The position numbers and the translations under genes were made by a program. Positions 37,459-48,800 of a DNA stretch of 64,000 nucleotides are shown here, in pieces (within the stretch, counting starts at the first letter, position 1; each line of letters opens with the position of its first letter). The notes beneath the pieces are model-generated. The model did no database searches and was not told the origin of the DNA. It saw only the letters and a program-made list of their open reading frames with translations. Origin of the DNA: Scolanthus callimorphus. Lineage: Eukaryota > Cnidaria > Anthozoa > Actiniaria > Edwardsiidae. The stretch covers positions 3,598,169 to 3,662,168 of the forward strand of contig CM066913.1 in the NCBI GenBank assembly GCA_033964015.1, read 5' to 3'.

Positions 37459-39361
37459 TCAGCAGGTGGGAAATTTGTCGACGCTGACAACTGAATGCGG
37501 GCGCAGCCAAGAGGGCAGGCTTGCGAGTTTGCGCAAACGTTGCATTCCTGACAAATTTTCATGCTCCGGGTAAATTAGTTCTTTGTTTTATTACATTTGC
37601 ACGGATTTCTTTTGCGGTGAAGACCATCTAACAAAAGAAGTTTCGCATGATAGAACACCAGGATAAACGGCCCTCAAAATATACCAAGATGATTTTTTCA
37701 GCCGATAAAACAAGCAAAGATAGTTCGGTTTCAACGAAAAATGACACTGTAAAATTTTGGTTCTGGTGCAAAAGCTGGTATTTCGAATATTTAACCATTA
37801 TCCTGTGAGATGGCGCAGAATATCGTCTGATACTTAAAAAAATCAGACGATATTCTGCAAAATCGAGCAGGATAATGGTTTTATTATTCAGCACATCGAT
37901 AGCACAAAAACCCCCGAAAAAAAAATGACTTTTGTGTATTATTTACGAGCTCAAAACATCATATTTTCCTCAGAGACGGTATCGCGGGACAGCTGTCGTC
38001 ATGTACAGAAGACAGCTATTGGCGTTCCAATGACCATATTTGGGCAGTGCATCGATGTGCTGAATAATAAGTTATAATATTTTGTATTTTTACACGCAAC
38101 ATTTGCCGGGAACTAGAGGTATACGAGTTCAAGATCTGAGTATCAAACTTAAGAACCTCGATCACCCTGGACACGGCGATTTGGCGTTATATGACCTTAT
38201 GTGAAATGCGAGATCTTTAACATGCCGAAATCTCTCAAATTTGGCTAATAAATAACCCGTTCAGCAGTTTCGATCACAAATAGCATGCGCTGGTTTTACA
38301 GTAACTTATTAAAAATAGCAGGGTTCGATAGAGAATTTATTGAGCTTTACGTAGGTACCAACGTGGTGTATTTCGATAATGTTTTGTGGTAGTTTTGTGG
38401 AATCTCCGCAAAGGGATCCACTAGTGCGGTATTGTGCGGTACAAAGGGATCCGGGCTAAATCTAATAAGAAAACGGCTTTTGAAGACAGTTTGAAAAGAC
38501 TTGAATGTTGAAGGCTGCTGGTATGATGTCTGCAAAACATTTAGGTAAGAAGCTGTATCAATTGAACATATTAGAGGAGGAAATTTCAATTTTTAGACGG
38601 CTTGCGTGTTTTCCCTCACGGACTATAATGCATTCTGGTGCAACGAAGCATGACGACCGCGCTGTACACACAAAATATACCATATTTTTGCCTCGTTTCA
38701 TATCTTTGAGGAGGCTAACAAGGTTTTGCTTCCTTAATATTATTAAATGTTGCAGAAAATTGTGATATCTTTCTGTTTTCGGGGGTATTATGAACATTTG
38801 AGCCTAACAGCAATTTGCAAGGGCTTCTGGTCTATTAGGCTGGGGTCTAAATCGCCGTGGGATATTATTACGCGTTCATTGTATATGTTTCTATGTGTTT
38901 AGTCCCCATGGCGATCAGGGTACATATGGCTGATAATTATCTTCTTGTTTGTTTGTTCCAGACAAAGTCTGCGTGTAAAAATACAAAATATTAACATATT
39001 CGAGAAACTAGCTTTTGCACCAGAACCAAAATTTCACAGGGTCATCCTTGCATTGAAAACGAAGTATTTTTTGCCAGTTTTATCGGCTGAAAAAATTGTC
39101 TAGGTATATTTTGAGGGCCATCTATACTTTTACTCGACATGAATTATTGGGCTTAGTTTACTTCTGGGCGTTCAATCATGCAAAAATTCTTTTGTTAGGC
39201 GGTATTGACCACAGCAAATAAACCGTGCCGATGCAATAAAACAAAGAACTAATGAACCTGATGAACATTTGCCAGGAATGCGAAGTTTTCGACGCCAGCA
39301 TAAACTCACAAGCCTGGCCTCACTTTGACGAGCGCATGCTCTTTACAATTTTCCCACCTGC
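37459..39361. mobile_element. 1.9-kb near-palindromic Mutator-like element inside the LINE relic
   Basis: Ends TCAGCAGGTGGGAAA and (reverse strand) GCAGGTGGGAAAA. TAGACTCAACA is duplicated at 37448-37458 and 39362-39372 (11 bp identical; 9 bp if the ends are read as TCAGCAGG/TAGCAGG). The arms are several hundred bp long and include TTTTGCACCAGAACC/GGTTCTGGTGCAAAA. No coding region recognised. Confidence 0.75.
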
Positions 39362-39779
39362 TAGACTCAACAATTTTGTAACAGTACGTTATCAGTAACT
39401 GATATTATTGTTATACGCATATTATTTATACTAAATTTGTAAAGTGTGTGACCCTCATGTACTCTGCAATTGTGAATGAATAAACTATTATTATTATTAT
39501 TATTATTATTTTTATTAAAGCGCTACTTTTTTAGTCATTTTATAACCTCTGTCAGTGAAAGACCTATGCAACTAGGTAAGGCACCTAGAAGCAAGAGGGC
39601 GTACAATTTGGGCATATAAGAGGTGCGCTAGTTTGCGTGTTAAAATGATTTTAAAATGTTTCGAGTGTCCCTCCAATGCTATAAATCACAAGCGGAAAAC
39701 GCCTACATCAAGTGGCATACATTGTCATGCATGAAAAAGTCTGCTATATCCTTGTTGAGTGTTGTTGAGTGAAAAGCTC

Positions 39780-39786
39780 TATAAAA
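39780..39786 (+). promoter_or_regulatory. TATA box of oxidase copy 2
   Basis: TATAAAA 32 bases before the ATG, in a block shared with copy 1. Confidence 0.5.
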
Positions 39787-39817
39787 TCATATTGTAGTCA
39801 TTACTGTAGTTGTTAGC

Positions 39818-42800
39818 ATGCGAATAGGAATCGTTGGCAGTGGAATTGCAGGACTCAGCGCTGCCTGGCTTCTAACATTACGGGGCCATGAGGTTCATCT
39901 GTACGAGAAACAGGAATCACTGGGGCTTGGAGCTCATTCGGTAGATGTCGGTAACTTCGGAGATGTTGTTGATGTACCGATTCGGTTTTTCCACGAAGGA
40001 TTCTATCCTGAAATGCTCTGTCTTCTTCGGTACGTTGGCATAGAAACTATGACAGCGAGTATATCACCTTCAATACAGGTATGACCTTTCCGTGCCGTGT
40101 CACATTGATCATATTTACATGTCTAGTTGTAGAATTGATAAACAGGTGAACATTTCTGTTTTATTTCTGTTTTATTTTCAAACCAGGGTATCTACGTGGC
40201 CCGGGGGGGGGGGGGACTCCCATATTTTTTGACCGGGGATGATCGTCGGAAAATTTCAGTTTCACCCCTAAAAGATACCAAACATGGCGGGCCATGGCGT
40301 GGCTCAAATAATTTCTTACCCTAAAAGATACCCTAAAAGATGAGGCCTTATGTGCAAAGTAGGCGCGAAGGAGACAGGTAACAGGTAAAAGATACCCATC
40401 AAGAAATTTCCGTGTTTGTTTCTAATTTATCGTCTTCTCATCGAGTAATCTCTCTTTCTTACACGGTTTTTAGAAGCACCATCATGAGAGAAAACAATTT
40501 GGACACATATTTCGGCCCTAAAAGATACCAATCTCCCTAATTTTATTGAAGATTAAGATCACCCCTAAAAGAGACCAAGGCCCCGTGATTTTAACCCCTA
40601 AAAGATACGACGATCATCCCCGGTCAAAAAATATGGGAGTCCCCCCCCCCGGGCTACGTGGTCTACAGTTTTAGATTTTTGTCTTCGAATAATGGAAGAC
40701 CAACTCCAAAGAACGTTGCATGCCAAAAAATTGGCTCAATCGGTTGAAACGCGACTGAGATATGGCCCGCTGAATACATAATTTTCTTTACAAATCACTG
40801 TATTTTGGACGCAGTTCCAAACTGTTTGGAACTGAACCAAAAATACAGTGATTTGGCTCATTTTTGGTTTGTCGCTTTCATTCGATATGGTCTTTCGGAA
40901 TCAAGGGACTAATAGTCGAAAATGTGATTTTTGTGACGTCATCACTTTAGGACTATTTCTCGTTGCGCGTAACAGCCTCTGAGCCCTCTGATTACGTGAC
41001 AAAATACTCTCAGATTTTTCCTTCTAGGAAAAATAACAGGCCTACAGTTTATACGTCGCCTTTAATCAGATTAAATTGATCAAGTTAAATTCGTCTGTGC
41101 GACTTGCACTATTTACAAGATACGCAGATACAGAGATACGAACATACAGAGATACACGAAGACAAGGACCGGCAGTGCACAACCTTGTTCCCAGCATTTC
41201 CCAGAGATGGGACTTGATGGTGTCATCGGTTAACAATGCGGTGTTTGTTTTCATTTTTGTCTATAGTAGTTCTACCCTTTCCATTATCGATTTTGGAATA
41301 AAAAATTCATTTTTTCATATACACACTACATATACACACAAAAAATGCTTTCTCGCCTTTGAAAAAAAAACTGCAAAAAAAATCAAGCTTAGTGATCCCG
41401 CCGGGACTCGAACCCGGACCTTCACTATTATCGAGCGAATACTCTCAAATACATGTAAGGCAGACACTTCATGACACGTGATTCTTGTGCGACTGAAGTA
41501 TAATCAATGTAGAAACCGTAGGCAACATTGAGTGGAAGCAGGACGATTCCCGCGAAGTGTGTCACATAGTCACATAGTTCGAGGGCGATGACTAAGAAGC
41601 GATTTGCTATGCAAATAGCTTCAAAAATCGTACGTGATTGTCACATGACTGCCTGGTCAACCGAGACAGAAGTGACAAACACCGGATGCGACTCAAAGCA
41701 CGATGCATGTTCCGAGATTTTTCAAATATATCATTGTGCCATCTGAAATTAAATGTTTATCCTTGCTAGGGCAATGAATGATTGCCAAAGAGAAGGAGCA
41801 AGAAGGCGATGTTGTCGTGGAGGGATTTTGACGCTCGCCGTGAATGTACATCTGCATTAAACTGTACATCGAGTAGACATTGCATCGAAATGATATTTAA
41901 GCTGAATTTTGTATTTTGTTTCCATTGAATAAATTCGTTCTTCAAAAGAGTGGTTTCCAGCTTGATTGTTATTGCGTGCCGATGAAAGTATAGTGTTTAC
42001 ATTTTCAAAGTCTTTGACCATATCGTCTGAAGATGACTCACTCGAAATTCAAAATGCACCCAACTGTGTCTAGAGCCCGAGGGGGGGGGGACTGTGTCTA
42101 GAGCCCGAGGGGGGGGGAGGGGCAAATTGTTTTAGCGGGGGTGCTCGTCATACCTTTAAAACGTGCAATTTTTCCAGATAGGTACCTGTTGGAGGTCCTT
42201 TCTAGCAAATCAAGCAAATTACACCTGTTGGTAGCCTGAATTTCAGACGTGTTTTCCCTCGAAATAAATACGAGAGAAAATTACGAAGGAAATACGTCTT
42301 GTTGGTACATTTTAGGGGTAAAATCGAAAGTTCCCGACGAGCACCCCGCCCCAAAAATAGGGAGTCCCCCGGGAGGGGGGGGGGGGGGGGGGGCTAGAGC
42401 GCAAAGTTGCGAGTCAAGGCCATAATTTTTGTGTTTGCTCCTCTAGTTTTATCACTATTTTTTCAAATCCTACTTTAATGATGTATAAATAAGTTATTAA
42501 GAAATATATTTCTCTTGTAATGGACAATGAATTTATGAATTGGTAATGAAAGAGAAATGGTTTCCTATATATGGACAAGAGGACTGGGTCTAGTATGGTA
42601 ATTAGTTGTCTGTTGTCATTGTAAGGAGACAATGTGCTTCAGTGTGGTTCAAGCTCTCTTTGGAGAAACTTAAAAATTTCCGTTCTGCACCATTTATTTG
42701 TATTTGGCTCGCTTTGAAATGCCAAAAACTCAGAAAAAATCTAAACAGTCAGCTCCTAGTTCTAGCATAGGTCCGGTAACAAGGAGTAAGAGTCGGACTT

Positions 42801-45800
42801 CTACTAGTAGGAACGATAACCAAGAGATATCGTCGATGTATTCAATAGATTTCGAGATGTGTTTGATCCCGATCCTTCTTCTACTGGTTTGGATTCTTCA
42901 TCGGCGACAGAGTCAATCGGCTCAGAATCAAATCCTTCGCGTTCCGGTCGATCCAAGAGCAAAAGACCTTCGCGAGAATCCACGCCGGCGTGGGCTAGAT
43001 CGTTGGTCAAAATGCACCATGAAGCGATCCAGAAAAGTACCGAACAAATTGAAAAGTTACGTTCTGAAGTTAAATCTCTAAAAAGAAAGAGAAATGACAG
43101 TGATGACGATTTTGAGTGGACCAGAAAGGGTAACAAGAAGCAGTACGATTTTAATAAGTCTGTTGAGGACAAGTTTGAAGAGATTGCTACATCAAACACA
43201 CTTCTCCACGCTCGCTCGACTGCGGAAAAAGGTTTGTCGCTAATAAAAGACAGAAATAAACTTATTAAAATCGCAGATTCGCATGGCTGGGATACGGTAA
43301 ACAATTATACTAATGATCCGCTAGCTAGTGATGAACAGGACGACAAAAAACTTCGACGAGCAATCAAGGATGCGGAGAAATCGCGTGAGAAATCAAAAGC
43401 GGAGAAAGCGGCAAAGTCATCTCGTCGAGCTGCCAGGGCACGTTTATTCGCTAGAGAGTCAGCGTTCAGCCCTGCTCGCCTCGGGCCTATTCCAGCAAAG
43501 CAATCTGACCGAATAGTGATTCCATCGACAGACAGGAAGTTGTCTCAGGTCAAATGCTTTCGTTGTCACAAATTTGGTCATGTCCAGCGAGATTGCGTTA
43601 CTATTCTCAGTACAACAAGCACGAAGTGACTACCTGAAGATTCTGCCCCGAGTCACGATGTAAACAATTTGAAGACATTGCTATTTATGACGCTGGTTTT
43701 GAAGTCGACCAAGAAGTTCTTTGACATCAGTTCGAGGACGTTTGAAGCACAATTTGCCATATTGGAAATTCATTGGAGCATCGAATATGATATTACGTAT
43801 CATCGAATTTGGTTATTTTCTGCCATTTGTTGTGGAGCCCAAACGATCCATATTTCCTAATCATCAGAGTTCACTGCAACATTCTGACTTTGTCGAACAA
43901 GCTATTCGTGAATTACTACAAACAGGATCTATTGAAGAAGTGTACTTGGATGACCTTGTTATTTGTAGCCCTCTTGGCGTTGTTCCAAAGAAAAACAATA
44001 AACTTCGTTTAATATTGGATCTTCGATTCTTGAATCAACATATTCATATTACAAAGTTTAAATATGAAGATCTATTGGTGGTCTCCCAACTGGTATCTCA
44101 GGGGGATTGGTTGTATCCTGTGACTTGAAAAATGGATATCACCATATCGATATTGGCTTATCTCACAGAAAATATCTTGGATTTGCTTTCCTGTTAATGG
44201 TTGTGTTAAATATTTTTACTTTGCTTCTTTGCCATTTGGGCTGGCGACCGCGCCCTATTTGTTTACTAAAGTTCTTCGGCCTCTAGTTCGGCATTGGAGA
44301 AACCAGGGAAAGCGCACGCTAATGTATTTGGATGATGCATTTGGAGCTGCTTCCACACAGGAAGCTGCAAGCAACTTGGCAGAAGAGATGAGAAGGGACT
44401 TAGGTATGCGTGGATCCTCATAAACGAGGAAAAGAGTCATTTAGCTCCACACCAGACTGGAGAATTTCTTGGCTACATTATTGATTTGTGCAAGGGATCA
44501 TTCCAAGTTCCTAAATCCAAGGTTGATAAACTTATGCAGCTTATTAATGAAGTACTACAAACAAATAACTCTCAAAGTGTGTTAGTACGGGATATCGCTA
44601 GAATTACTGGTACAATAATTTCCATGGGTTTGGCTCTAGGCCCCGTGGCCCGTTTGTTCACACGACCTTTATATGCATTGCAAGATAGTGTGTCTTCATT
44701 GAATTATAGAACTCATCTACCTGCAGATGCTATTAGAGAATTGCAGTTTTGGGTCAATAATTTTGCTGATTTGGACGGACAGCCAATGGCATATTTCTCC
44801 TAATATTGAGGTTATCTCCTATTCAGCCCATGTAAAAACATTGACGGGATCCCGCCTGGGATTGGGCGGGATCCCGCCTTTTCACCAGTCGGGATCCCAT
44901 CTGGGAATGACGGGATCCCACCTGGGATCCCGCCCGGGATTAGTGGACATCCCGCCTTAGCGGGATCCTGCCATCCCACCCGGGATCCCGCCATCCCACC
45001 CGGGATCCCGCCATCCCACCCGGGATCCCGCCATCCCACCCGGGATCCCGCCATCCCACCCGGGATCCCGCCATCCCACCCGGGATCCCGCCATCCCGCC
45101 CGGGATTAGTGGACATCCCGCCTTAGCGGGATCCCACCTGGGATCCCGCTATCCCACCCGGGATCCCGCCATCCCACCCGGGATCCCGCCATTCCACCCG
45201 GGATCCCACAATTCTACCTGGGATCCCACCCGGGATCTTGCCATCCCACATGGGATGCTGTCACCTCACTGGGATCCCATCATCCCACCGGGATCCTGGG
45301 ATCCCACCCGGGATCCTGGGATCCCGCCATCCCACCTTGGATCCTGCCATCCACCCATCCCGCCATCCTCCCGGTATCCCACCATCCCACCCAGGATCCC
45401 GCAATAACACCTGGGATCCTGCCATCCCACCTGTGATCGTGTCACCCCACCTGGGATCCCAACTGGGATCCTGCCATCCCTCCCGGGATCTTGCATTATT
45501 CTGCCACCTTACTCGGGATCTTGCTATCCCACCCGGGATCTTCTCATCCCACTAAGGATCCCGCCATCCCACCCAGAATCCCAATCGAGATCCTTCCTAC
45601 AGGAAAGGCCATCACAGCAGAGAATTCTGTCTTTTATATGGACTTTGAAAAAGAAAACTTGTCTCATAACACAGTTATTATTATCAGCAGGTTTAACCAG
45701 GGATGTGTCCCTGGTTTAACCTATGTGTCCCTGATGTCATCACAAGAAAATGCATTTACAATTAATGAGACATCGATATATGTTTCAAGATTTCCTAATA

Positions 45801-48800
45801 ATGTGTAACATGGCTAATGCTTACAGAGGAACTTATATAACTTGTCTATATTGCATAGACACTTGCCGAGACCCCCGTCTATGCAAAGTATGTGGAAAGC
45901 AGTTTTATTGCTTAATGAAAATCTTGTGAAAAAGACCTGTGAAAAAAACTTGTGAAGCACCTGTGAAAAATGCTCTTAAAAGAACCCCAAAATTTGGCCA
46001 ACAAACCGGTGAAAAAGAAAGATTGTTTAAGAACTTCAAGCAATTTTTGCAAGAAGGTCAAAATTTTGTTACTCTGAAAAAATAAAATTCACAATTCACA
46101 AAATGTTGCATTTAGCAGGAAAAACCTAATAATTCTAACACTCTAGCTGATGCAAAATACTATACTTTTTCAAGGATTGAAAGTTATGCCCCCACCTTCC
46201 CCATGCCAACCCCCAGAGACAGCTCACCTCATGCGAACAGAATCCTACCACAGTGACTATGCTGTTACTTTAAAAGAGCAGATTTCAGATGATGCCAGAG
46301 CATAAGAACAAACAAACATGCAATCTCTTATTTTCTGCAATTACTTTGTCTCCTTTTGCAGCTTGTGTTTTTACTCTCCCAACATCACAACATGCTCTAT
46401 TGCACTCAATTTGTACTTCTCTTTTGTACTTATGCATTTAGATTTCAACACTCAATATCAAATCCACTCTAAGAACCAGAAACATATAAGTGAGTTGAAA
46501 CGTGTAACAGACGAATGAACCTGATGTGACAACCAGCGAACAACTCGCGATCACTAAACACCATATTTGGAAAACAATGTCCTTGCGTGCAGCCAATCAA
46601 AATTCAGATGTGCTTCGGTGCTCGTTTTGCAAAGCTACATTCTGATTCATCGATGCGATGCTTGCAGATTTTTTGGAAGCCTTACCGGCTTTTCTACAAG
46701 ATTTCCTACTGGAAAACCAATGAACTTTGTAAGAAGAAATTCCAAACTCAACCAAAATGCATAAATTTCTCAGAAGTAGAAAAATAATTCAGGAATTGAG
46801 CATATTTTGCAAAGTTAAAACTCACACCACTCGACTCAGTTTCGGGACTTCAATCAAGAAAAAGAAGTTGGCCAAGCAGAGTTTTTATGGCTAGGAACTC
46901 TGAGAAACTATTGAAGAAATAACAAGAACGGGAGAAATGAATATTAACGTCGGCTGGATTCTGTTAATCGAAAAGGAACTAATTTACACGTAGGAACGAA
47001 GGAGAAAAAACAGCTCGGCTATTGCAAAGGATCCGTTCTTGAAACAACAAACACAGAAGAAGGGAAATTAGAATAGTTCTCCAGTGCTCTTAGTTATAAA
47101 CTTCAAGATATGTTGCCGTTGAATTTGTACTGGGAAATGAGATGTCAAAGAAAGAACGAAGGATCCAATCAAGCCAAAACAAACAAGTAAGCTCAAGGCT
47201 CGACAGAAAATGTGGCTGTTTTTTTTTCTTTCAGTAGTGAATTAAAAAACGTTTAGTTTATAAATTAACTTATCGATTTTATTTCTTTATAAATTGTTGT
47301 CTTCAGATTTTCATTTGTTCTTTCATGGCGCTTTTAAGCCTCATTTTTGATGGATTTTGAGCATGAGAAAGAAAGAGTTCTCAACTCATTTGTGCTTCTG
47401 TTGTGGGGAGTTCGCGCGCGTTATTTTAGAAAACATGACGAATAACATCTCCCGTTGCTGATTGGCTAAGCGAAGAATCTGTTGCTTTCCAAATATGGTG
47501 CTTTTTGATCGCGAGTTGTTCGCAGGTTGTCGCGCTGTTACACGTTTCAACTCACTTATATGTTTCTGAAGAACATAATGTGACACCAAAACTCTGTGCA
47601 GGTGATGAGTCTGTTTTATTCATTTTTAAGCAATGTATATTGAAAATGGTGAATAAAACCCCATGGTAAAACTATGAATAATTTTTTACTTGAATTCATG
47701 TGCTGCTTCTTAGCTCCTTCACTTGTTGCTGGCTAGATTATTTGATTGTTTCAGACTGAAGGCAGCGTGAAGTTCTGTTGATGGCAGTATGCATATGCAT
47801 TCTGTTTTACCTGAAAAACGTGACAAGCAGGATACATTAGAACTTGCTTAAGCTTAAATGACTCATTAAACATAGTTTTACAGGTGTACATGTCACTTAC
47901 TTACTTGCTTACTGCGGCGGCCTCAGCCGAACCTCGCATCTCGAGCTCAAGTCGCTCCTGTTGAGCATACAGGAGCCAAGCTCAGTGGTATTGGCCGCAC
48001 CAGTATCGCTCCGTAGAGTGTCAACCATAGTTGTCGCTGGTCGGCCGGGGCGGCGGTTGCCGTGCGTTGGCTCCCACAAGACGAGATGATTTGCTGTGAG
48101 CTCTTTGTGGCGGTAACAATGACCGGCGAGGCCAAGTCTGCGGCAGGCCACCCTGTCAGATATTCTAGGCAGATCACCGTAGAGGACGTGGTTCGGGATG
48201 TGGTCACTCCAACAGGTCAAGCCTTGTCTAATTACCTGTATGTCATTACAACAGAATCAAATGCTCCATGATCTAGTGCCTGTCAACCTGCGAGTGAATA
48301 ATTAAGACAGATTGTTTTATAAGCGAGCATGTTGAACACTAGTTGTCAAGATTATTGTTACGAAAATGTAAAAATATTTTAACTTAGGTATTGGTTGTTT
48401 TTTGAAAGGTATGAATATAAGTGATAAGCTGTTGTCCCTGCCAAAGTTCACAGAAATGTTGTTCATTACAGCCATTCTCAGTTACATGCTCTGTTACATG
48501 CAACATGAGGTTGCTTGGAAAAAAGCTTGCAAGCGAACCTGTTTTTTTTTGTCAAAGTTTCCATGACAATGCACGTGCTTTCGCCGGCTTGTCGTGCTCA
48601 GACAAGACAGCAAAACAAGTTTTCGCTTGCAAGCTTTTTTCCAGGCGACCGTGTGTAACTGAGAATGGCTGTAAGCATGAAAAATATTTGCCAAGGCTAT
48701 CCAAATTATACATTCCTGGCGCAGGTTGTTCAAAGGTGGACTAAATTTAAACCAGGTTTAGTTCTGAACAAAACCATCAAGTCACCATGGTAAGTTAATT

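Larger units (their letters stand above)
36187..39516 (+). pseudogene. CR1/L2-like LINE ORF2 3' relic split by three later insertions
   Basis: Pieces of one reverse-transcriptase C-terminal region lie in order. At 36187-36345, frames read HIDHIVKKASKRLYALRVLR (with one TGA for TGG). At 36782-36843 sequence like SVLE...LADLL continues it. At 37265-37458 the C-terminal block GFKSLSDRREDICKEFVAKA appears. The 3' tail at 39373-39516 ends in an ATT microsatellite. Insertions fill 36346-36773, about 36845-37243 and 37459-39361. Confidence 0.65.

Noticed and set aside
44812..45808. ORFs with G-I-P and D-P repeats in the left satellite array
   Set aside because: They are translations of the GGGATCCC minisatellite and are open on both strands.
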